Assembly (NCBI GenBank): GCA_027618855.1
Contig: JAQCID010000021.1
Span: forward strand, 1 to 11,165
Source: Bacteroidota bacterium
GTDB lineage: Bacteria; Bacteroidota; Bacteroidia; Flavobacteriales_D; Sanyastnellaceae
Length of the DNA: 11,165 nucleotides
Reading direction: 5' to 3'
A program made the position numbers and the translations under genes. Below are positions 6,676 to 11,165 of this stretch, in pieces; the first letter of the stretch is position 1; each line of letters begins with the position of its first letter. The notes under the pieces are model-generated. The model searched no databases, had not been told where the DNA came from, and saw only the letters and a program-made list of their open reading frames with translations.

Positions 6676-8013
6676 ATGAATTACTTTTCTTGTGTCTTCC
6701 TTTTGCTGAAATCAGCGTTCTGTGCGGTGATTTTTTTGCTTGCAGGATCTTCTGTCGCTCAAATGGATATGACCGATTCTGCCCCTCTGAATGTGAGGAT
6801 AGGTCCTGCTCACACTACAGTTGGATTCCAACCATGCGAACCGAGTATTGCGATCAGTCGAACGAATCCGGATATTGTAGTTGCAGGGAGTATCTTAGAC
6901 AATGTTTACCGTTCTACTGATGGCGGTTACACCTGGGAGCACAATACATTAACGTCACCATATGGCGTTTACGGAGACCCTTGTGTCGTCGCATCTCCAA
7001 ATGGAGATTTCTATTATTTACATTTGAGTAACCCGGAGGGAAAGGGATGGGAAAGTGAAATGCTGCTGGATAGAATCGTATGCCAACATTCAAAAAGCAA
7101 AGGCAAGCGTTGGAGCAAAGGCGGCAGCATAGGCCAAGATCATCCCAAAGACCAAGACAAAGAATGGGCTGTGGTATCTTTAGATGGTGAACGTATTCAC
7201 GCTTGCTGGACTCAATTTGACAAGTATGCCAGTCAAGAACCCACTGACTCTACGATCATCTTATGCAGTTTTGCTGGCCGCAAAGGAGAAAACTGGTCTG
7301 ATCCCATTCGAGTGAGTGAGAAGGCGGGGGATTGTCTTGATGATGATGAAACAACTGAAGGAGCGGTTCCTTCTGTAGGTCCAAATGGTGAAATATATGT
7401 GGCTTGGGCAGTAGATGAAACGATTTGGTTTGATCGAAGTTTTGACCAAGGGAAGACATGGATGGCACACGACATTGCAGCTGCTGATATTGTGGGGGGG
7501 TGGGCCCAAACCGTTGACGCGATCGGTCGTGTAAACGGAATGCCCGTGACAGGAGTGGACTTAAGTCCTGAGTCTCCTTACAACGGAAGAATTTATATCA
7601 ATTGGACGGATGCGCGTAATGGAAGCAATGACCTCGACGTATTTGTTTGTTACTCCGACGACAATGGCACGACATGGTCAAGTCCGATCAGAGTGAATAA
7701 TGACGAAGCAGGGAGTCAGCAGTTTTTCACTTGGATGGCAGTAGATCCTGTAACAGGTGGTATTCATGTCGTGTTTTATGACCGTCGCGCGCACGATGAT
7801 GCAACAACGGACGTTTACGTTGCGAGTTCGAATGATGGCGCCCTTACATGGACGAATCGCCTCGTTTCAGAATCTTCATTTCTACCTCAGGGCAAAGTAT
7901 TCTTCGGAGATTACAACAATATATCAGCTGTTGATGGCCATGTTCGACCGATTTGGACCCGAGAAGTAAATGGCGTCTTAACAATAATGACCGCTATTCT
8001 TGAAGTAGAATAA
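6676..8013 (+). CDS. Secreted BNR/Asp-box beta-propeller protein (sialidase-like fold)
   Basis: The 445-aa product has a signal peptide (hydrophobic residues about 7-23, likely cut after SVAQ near residue 29). Asp-box repeats then recur, each marking a blade of a sialidase-type beta-propeller. Clear ones are STDGGYTW (80-87), SFDQGKTW (255-262) and SDDNGTTW (327-334). Degenerate ones are at 139-146 (SKSKGKRW), 385-392 (SNDGALTW) and perhaps 199-207. The spacing fits a six-bladed propeller. I do not see the FRIP/YRIP motif near the N-terminus that active sialidases usually carry, so enzyme activity is unproven; exo-alpha-sialidase is a likely automatic label. Seven cysteines in the mature part could make disulfides. 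No type IX sorting domain is visible at the C-terminus. It starts 9 bases after the lipoprotein stop and ends one base from the stop of the convergent gene. Confidence 0.85.
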   Translation: MNYFSCVFLLLKSAFCAVIFLLAGSSVAQMDMTDSAPLNVRIGPAHTTVGFQPCEPSIAISRTNPDIVVAGSILDNVYRSTDGGYTWEHNTLTSPYGVYGDPCVVASPNGDFYYLHLSNPEGKGWESEMLLDRIVCQHSKSKGKRWSKGGSIGQDHPKDQDKEWAVVSLDGERIHACWTQFDKYASQEPTDSTIILCSFAGRKGENWSDPIRVSEKAGDCLDDDETTEGAVPSVGPNGEIYVAWAVDETIWFDRSFDQGKTWMAHDIAAADIVGGWAQTVDAIGRVNGMPVTGVDLSPESPYNGRIYINWTDARNGSNDLDVFVCYSDDNGTTWSSPIRVNNDEAGSQQFFTWMAVDPVTGGIHVVFYDRRAHDDATTDVYVASSNDGALTWTNRLVSESSFLPQGKVFFGDYNNISAVDGHVRPIWTREVNGVLTIMTAILEVE

Positions 8014-8014
8014 T

Positions 8015-9310
8015 CTATTTCGTGGGTTTGAAGACATGTCTTTTGTTAAACTCGTGCCGAGTAAAGACAAATCCCAAAACGAAAAAAGGGAATCCATTCA
8101 GGATATAGTTACCCTGCCGCAGCAGTTGCATAACAATCGTTACAAAAATAGCAGTAGATATAAGCCAGAGGACAGGATCTTCAGGCACTCTGGGAATGAA
8201 GTTTCTTTTGAGGAAAATGAATACGAGTATTCCTCCAAAAAGACCTAACTCAGACAATATCCGAAGCAACATCGAGCTCGCATCCTGAGCATTTTGTGTC
8301 CGATAATGATATTCAACACCCTTATTCCCAAGTGAATACTTCTCTGTGGCAATCGCATGCGTTCCCAATCCTGTTCCGAAAAGAGGGTTTTCTTTTACAT
8401 TCATCCATGTGATATACGCGTGGTTAAAGAGAATAAAAGAGGAGCCATGAAAATCCCCACTTTGGGTTTTTTCCGATGAAACAGAAAGGACTCCCTGATA
8501 CCTCTCCTCTAGCTCGGGAACTTGAAAAATAACAATTCGAGCAAAAATTAAAATTAACGGGATAATGATTGCATACCTGACTGCTCCATGTCTTAGAAGA
8601 AACAATATCCCACCCAGAAAAAGTCCTAAAAAAGCAATCGCGCTATAGGTTAGCAACAAAGCCAGAATAAAGACAATGGCCTTTCTTTTTGTGAGATAGT
8701 CTATGCCGATCCCCATTTCTTTTTTGACAATCAAACGATACACTCCCACGACACCTGCCGGCAACACAATATTCGCAAAATATGTAGGCTCACCTAATGA
8801 ACTTGCCAATCGTATTCCGAAGGAGGCATCAATGGTTTTAATACTAATGAATAATTGAAGAAAATGTAACAGGTTATTTCCTACGAAGGAGTCAACAAAC
8901 AGAAGGAGTCCAATAATTGAGACGACATATGCTCCTTTTAAATAGATTGTAAAAAGCCGCTCTACATTGTACTCGAAATGTCGCCAAACATAAGCGTAGA
9001 ATACATAGGGTAGCATAATACTCCCCGCCACCTTGATGTATACTCCATTTGGTATCACACCAGTCATTACGCCACTGGCCCCTACCATTAAGACAAAAAC
9101 AACCCAAGCTAATTCTCTAAATGGAAATTTGTATTTAAGAAAAAATATCGGTAACAGTAGGTAAAATGCGATAAATGGACCATATCCGAGCGCTCCTGGA
9201 AACAAAATAAACGAATACCTAAAGAGAAAGATCGGAATAAAACAAAGAATGACAATCGCATTCTCAGAGTTGAAAATACGTCCAAATAGCGAAGTAGCTT
9301 TTTGCGACAT
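8015..9310 (-). CDS. O-antigen polymerase/ligase-like membrane protein (Wzy/WaaL type)
   Basis: This 431-aa protein has about ten to twelve membrane segments and one larger loop at about residues 268-345. Two regions fit the O-antigen ligase/polymerase superfamily. RLASSLGEPTYFAN (167-180) resembles the conserved Arg and (N/E)-P segment. NPLFGTGLGTH (308-318) followed by SSMLLRILSELGLFGG (345-360) is the typical loop-and-helix end of the Wzy_C domain. Such proteins polymerise surface polysaccharide repeats or ligate glycan to a lipid or protein carrier at the inner membrane; which applies here cannot be told. No glycosyltransferase is in the window. I start at the ATG at 9310-9308, which overlaps the stop of the HIT gene (TGATG); a GTG one codon earlier is possible. 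It is the last gene of the greA-HIT unit, ending one base from the propeller stop. Confidence 0.85.
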   Translation of the reverse strand: MSQKATSLFGRIFNSENAIVILCFIPIFLFRYSFILFPGALGYGPFIAFYLLLPIFFLKYKFPFRELAWVVFVLMVGASGVMTGVIPNGVYIKVAGSIMLPYVFYAYVWRHFEYNVERLFTIYLKGAYVVSIIGLLLFVDSFVGNNLLHFLQLFISIKTIDASFGIRLASSLGEPTYFANIVLPAGVVGVYRLIVKKEMGIGIDYLTKRKAIVFILALLLTYSAIAFLGLFLGGILFLLRHGAVRYAIIIPLILIFARIVIFQVPELEERYQGVLSVSSEKTQSGDFHGSSFILFNHAYITWMNVKENPLFGTGLGTHAIATEKYSLGNKGVEYHYRTQNAQDASSMLLRILSELGLFGGILVFIFLKRNFIPRVPEDPVLWLISTAIFVTIVMQLLRQGNYILNGFPFFVLGFVFTRHEFNKRHVFKPTK

Positions 9311-9705
9311 CACCCCAGTGCTTCTCTAATTTGTCTGGCAGTATCGGCAAGTGAATCTTGAGATAACTCGAGTTTCGTCCTTTCAAAATTAATGTCCCCA
9401 ATCGAATTTAATGGAATGAGGTGTATGTGTGCATGAGGCACCTCCAGACCGATCACCGCGACTCCTATTCTCTTACAAGGCACAACCTTTTCAATCGCAG
9501 CAGAAACAGTCTTCGAAAAAATATTTATTTGCGCGATCTCTTCATCGCTCAAATCGAAGTATTTATCTACTTCTCGTTTGGGAACAACCAACGTATGACC
9601 TACAGCCAATGGGGCAATATCTAAAAACGCAAAACAAGTTTCATTCTCTGCAACAATATGACAAGGGATTTCACCAGAAATAATTTTACTGAAAATGCTA
9701 GCCAT
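9310..9705 (-). CDS. HIT-family nucleotide hydrolase (histidine triad protein)
   Basis: HIT proteins of the HINT branch are small cytoplasmic nucleotide phosphoramidases or hydrolases, often acting on AMP conjugates; the physiological substrate is usually unknown. The 131-aa product shows the N-terminal SIFSKIISGEIPCHIVAEN (residues 3-21), then FLDIAPLAVGHTLVVPK (27-43). The triad HAHIHLIPL follows at 91-99, with H93 as the likely nucleophile by comparison with HINT1. Length and motif order are normal. The gene starts 6 bases after greA, and the bases just after the greA stop (GGAAAA) give a short Shine-Dalgarno-like match before the ATG. Its TGA overlaps the next ATG as TGATG. A greA-HIT pairing is common in Bacteroidota to my knowledge. 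Confidence 0.95.
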   Translation of the reverse strand: MASIFSKIISGEIPCHIVAENETCFAFLDIAPLAVGHTLVVPKREVDKYFDLSDEEIAQINIFSKTVSAAIEKVVPCKRIGVAVIGLEVPHAHIHLIPLNSIGDINFERTKLELSQDSLADTARQIREALG

Positions 9706-9711
9706 TTTTCC

Positions 9712-10185
9712 TTATCTAGAAATTTCAAGTATTTCAAAAAGAAGAACTCCTGCAGGAATTTCTATTTCGGCGACATCACCCACGGACTTGCCCAGTAGAC
9801 CTTTTCCAATAGGAGAGTCTATAGATATTTTCTTGTCAGCTAGATTTGCTTCGTTTTGAGCGACCAATGTGTAGGTAACTTCAGAACCATTTTTATTGTT
9901 TCTGATCTTAACAATACTCAAAATATAGACCTTGCTGTTGTCAATTTTGCGGTCATCAATGATTCTCGCATTTGCAAGCAAGTTTTCCATCTTTGCAATC
10001 TTAGCCTCCAAATGCCCTTGAGCATCTTTCGCAGCATCGTATTCTGCATTCTCGCTCAAATCTCCATTGTCAATTGCCTCACCTATTTGAGCGCTAATTT
10101 TAGGACGTTCAACGCTCACAAGGTGATGTACCTCATTTTTCAGCGCTTTATATCCTTCTTCTGTGTAGTATGATATGTCAGACAT
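9712..10185 (-). CDS. greA: Transcription elongation factor GreA
   Basis: GreA enters the secondary channel of stalled, backtracked RNA polymerase and stimulates cleavage of the transcript's 3' end. The 157-aa protein has the N-terminal coiled coil with YYTEEGYKALKNEVHHL (residues 6-22) and a tip GDLSENAEYDAAKDAQ (41-56) holding the acidic pair D42 and E45. A globular C-terminal domain follows, with SPIGKGLLGKSVGDVAEIEIP in its second half and the end FEILEISR. I chose the ATG at 10185-10183, which gives the usual MSxxxYYTEEG start. The upstream ATG at 10212 would add nine hydrophobic residues and would begin inside the terminator hairpin. A TATCTTAC box lies 3 bases before the chosen ATG. 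It heads the greA-HIT-polymerase unit. Confidence 0.97.
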   Translation of the reverse strand: MSDISYYTEEGYKALKNEVHHLVSVERPKISAQIGEAIDNGDLSENAEYDAAKDAQGHLEAKIAKMENLLANARIIDDRKIDNSKVYILSIVKIRNNKNGSEVTYTLVAQNEANLADKKISIDSPIGKGLLGKSVGDVAEIEIPAGVLLFEILEISR

Positions 10186-10188
10186 ATT

Positions 10189-10196
10189 GTAAGATA
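10189..10196 (-). promoter_or_regulatory. Possible -7 promoter element upstream of greA
   Basis: On the minus strand the bases read TATCTTAC, matching the first six positions of TAnnTTTG. The box ends 3 bases before the greA ATG, in a TA-rich run after the preceding gene's terminator. No -33 TTG at the right distance was found; the nearest TTG (10212-10210) is only 13 bases away. Weak candidate. Confidence 0.25.
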
Positions 10197-10197
10197 T

Positions 10198-10234
10198 ATA
10201 TATAAAGAACAAGAGGGCCTTTGTAGACCCTCTT
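10198..10234 (-). terminator. Hairpin terminator of the PorV/PorQ-family gene
   Basis: The arms 10226-10234 and 10211-10219 form a 9-bp stem (AAGAGGGTC against GGCCCTCTT, minus strand) with a 6-base loop. It is followed by the T-rich run GTTCTTTATATAT. One pair is G-U on the minus strand but a mismatch on the plus strand, so the hairpin favours minus-strand RNA. It lies 30 bases after the stop at 10264 and just before greA, separating the two transcripts. Confidence 0.75.
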
Positions 10235-10263
10235 TATTCAGTATGTATGTAAAGAGGTCGTTG

Positions 10264-11165
10264 TTAAATCGCGATCTTCAGGCCTACGGAGTGTGTGCCG
10301 TTAAATGGATTTGTTGTCCTGTATGAGTAGTCCAAACCGATGACCGATCCGTTTGATCCAGCAGGAACTTTGAGCGTTAGACCACCTGCGGGTCCAGTGT
10401 AAGCTGTTGTTGCGTTATCGTCAGAGAAGATTCCTTGTTCCCAAAGATACCCTGCTCTTAGTTCTAAATTGTCTCCGATGCGCGTTTCAACCCCAAATCC
10501 AAATTGATCTTTTGTAAATGAGTTTGATGTAAACATCCCGTTAAGTTCAAGAACCATATTCTCAGACTTCAAAACGTCATACGCTACACCAATATTAACA
10601 AGTGAAGGCAATTCATATCTTTCAGATCTTTGAAGGATCGTAAGCGAGTTCGCAGATCCTTGAGGGGTCGCAGTAACTGTAAGCCCATCACCAGCATATC
10701 GCATCGGTGGTCCGACATTTCTCAGTGAAATTCCAAATCTCATATTGTCATCTTCGCCCGTCACATATCTGATACCTGCATCAAAAGCAACTCCGCTGGC
10801 CTTAACATTTGAAATGGACTCACTGATGAGTCTCAACGTAAATCCTGCATAGATCGAGTTAGAAAACGCTTTCGAATAGCTTACGCCAATATTTGAGAAA
10901 CTTGGAGAAAAAGTACCTATTCCGCCTTCTGGAAGGTCCTCTGTCATAATAGGAATGTCCCCAAACGACATGCTTGTTACAGTAATTCCTAGTACTCCAG
11001 CATCGCCAATCCTAGTTGCAAAACCCACTGAATTCAAGCTGATTCCACTTCCACCTAAGTACTGAGAATTTGCTGTGATTAGTTCGTTTTTATCGATAAA
11101 GCAGAGACCTGCTACGTTTGTAAAAACAGATTCTAAGCCCTGTATACTCGGCATGTTTGCACCCG
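10264..11165 (-). CDS. PorV/PorQ-family outer-membrane beta-barrel protein, 5' end cut by window edge
   Basis: The frame is open to the right edge, so the start lies outside the window. The ATG at 11154 is probably internal, because the codons before it read Gly-Ala-Asn, giving a GGAN-like lead. The visible ~300 residues begin with a segment ending in NVAGL, matching the NPAGL motif that follows the GGA(N) region at the N-terminus of PorV/PorQ-type proteins. Alternating polar and aromatic strands of a beta-barrel then run through to a closing GLDYSYRTTNPFNGTHSVGLKI, the typical family C-terminus. PorV shuttles substrates of the type IX secretion system to the surface attachment complex, and other members have less clear roles, so I give no symbol. 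The usual final Phe is replaced by Ile. The signal peptide lies outside the window. A hairpin terminator follows. Confidence 0.82.
   Translation of the reverse strand, partial: GANMPSIQGLESVFTNVAGLCFIDKNELITANSQYLGGSGISLNSVGFATRIGDAGVLGITVTSMSFGDIPIMTEDLPEGGIGTFSPSFSNIGVSYSKAFSNSIYAGFTLRLISESISNVKASGVAFDAGIRYVTGEDDNMRFGISLRNVGPPMRYAGDGLTVTATPQGSANSLTILQRSERYELPSLVNIGVAYDVLKSENMVLELNGMFTSNSFTKDQFGFGVETRIGDNLELRAGYLWEQGIFSDDNATTAYTGPAGGLTLKVPAGSNGSVIGLDYSYRTTNPFNGTHSVGLKIAI

Noticed and set aside
8036..8248. Plus-strand open frame of 70 codons after the propeller gene
   Set aside because: It is antisense to the C-terminal part of the polymerase/ligase gene, is highly charged and has no motif.
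10193..10203. Short TA repeat before greA
   Set aside because: Only about five TA units; better explained as the AT-rich tail of the terminator and promoter region than as a functional repeat.
10186..10212. Nine-residue N-terminal extension of GreA (ATG at 10212)
   Set aside because: The start would lie within the terminator hairpin, and family members begin at the MSxxxYYTEEG position.
1..11165. CRISPR array, tRNA, rRNA, insertion sequence, integrase or toxin-antitoxin genes
   Set aside because: Looked for by eye on both strands; no spaced direct repeats, cloverleaf, terminal inverted repeats or transposase motifs were seen.

Overview
The window looks like ordinary chromosomal DNA of a member of the Bacteroidota, most likely a Flavobacteriales-type bacterium. 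The evidence is a PorV/PorQ-type outer-membrane protein (a family tied to the type IX secretion system of this phylum), GreA, Ddl and PurK sequences of the Bacteroidota style, moderately AT-rich DNA, weak Shine-Dalgarno sequences, and upstream boxes resembling the phylum's -7 element TAnnTTTG. No mobile element, CRISPR array, tRNA or rRNA was seen, and no gene is clearly foreign. Coding is very dense: the largest gaps are about 78-79 bases, so no stretch over 300 bases lacks a gene.

Region 1 (1-2092, minus strand): purK, then ddl, read as one unit with a 22-base gap. PurK is a purine biosynthesis enzyme. Ddl makes the D-Ala-D-Ala dipeptide of peptidoglycan and runs off the left edge just before its last metal-binding Asn.

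Region 2 (2131-3941, plus strand, divergent from purK across 38 bases): an MscS mechanosensitive channel overlapping by one base (TAATG) with a YwaF/TIGR02206-type membrane protein of unknown role.

Region 3 (4021-8013, plus strand): six tightly packed genes. thyA and folA (ATGA overlap) form the classic dTMP/folate recycling pair: ThyA makes dihydrofolate and FolA reduces it. They are followed by a HupE/UreJ-like membrane protein, yidD, a lipoprotein with a His cluster (ATGA overlap with yidD), and a secreted BNR/Asp-box beta-propeller. A promoter with both expected elements lies just before thyA.

Region 4 (8015-11165, minus strand): a PorV/PorQ-family gene entering from the right edge, a hairpin terminator, then greA, a HIT-family hydrolase gene and a Wzy/WaaL-like polysaccharide polymerase or ligase gene in one compact unit. 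The last gene converges on the propeller gene with a single base between the two stop codons.

I did not find a convincing new defence, mobile or biosynthetic system. The points most worth a second look are TATCTT boxes 5-6 bases before the ATG of three lead genes (possible leaderless mRNAs), and a HupE-like protein encoded near a His-rich lipoprotein and an Asp-box propeller without a visible sialidase motif.
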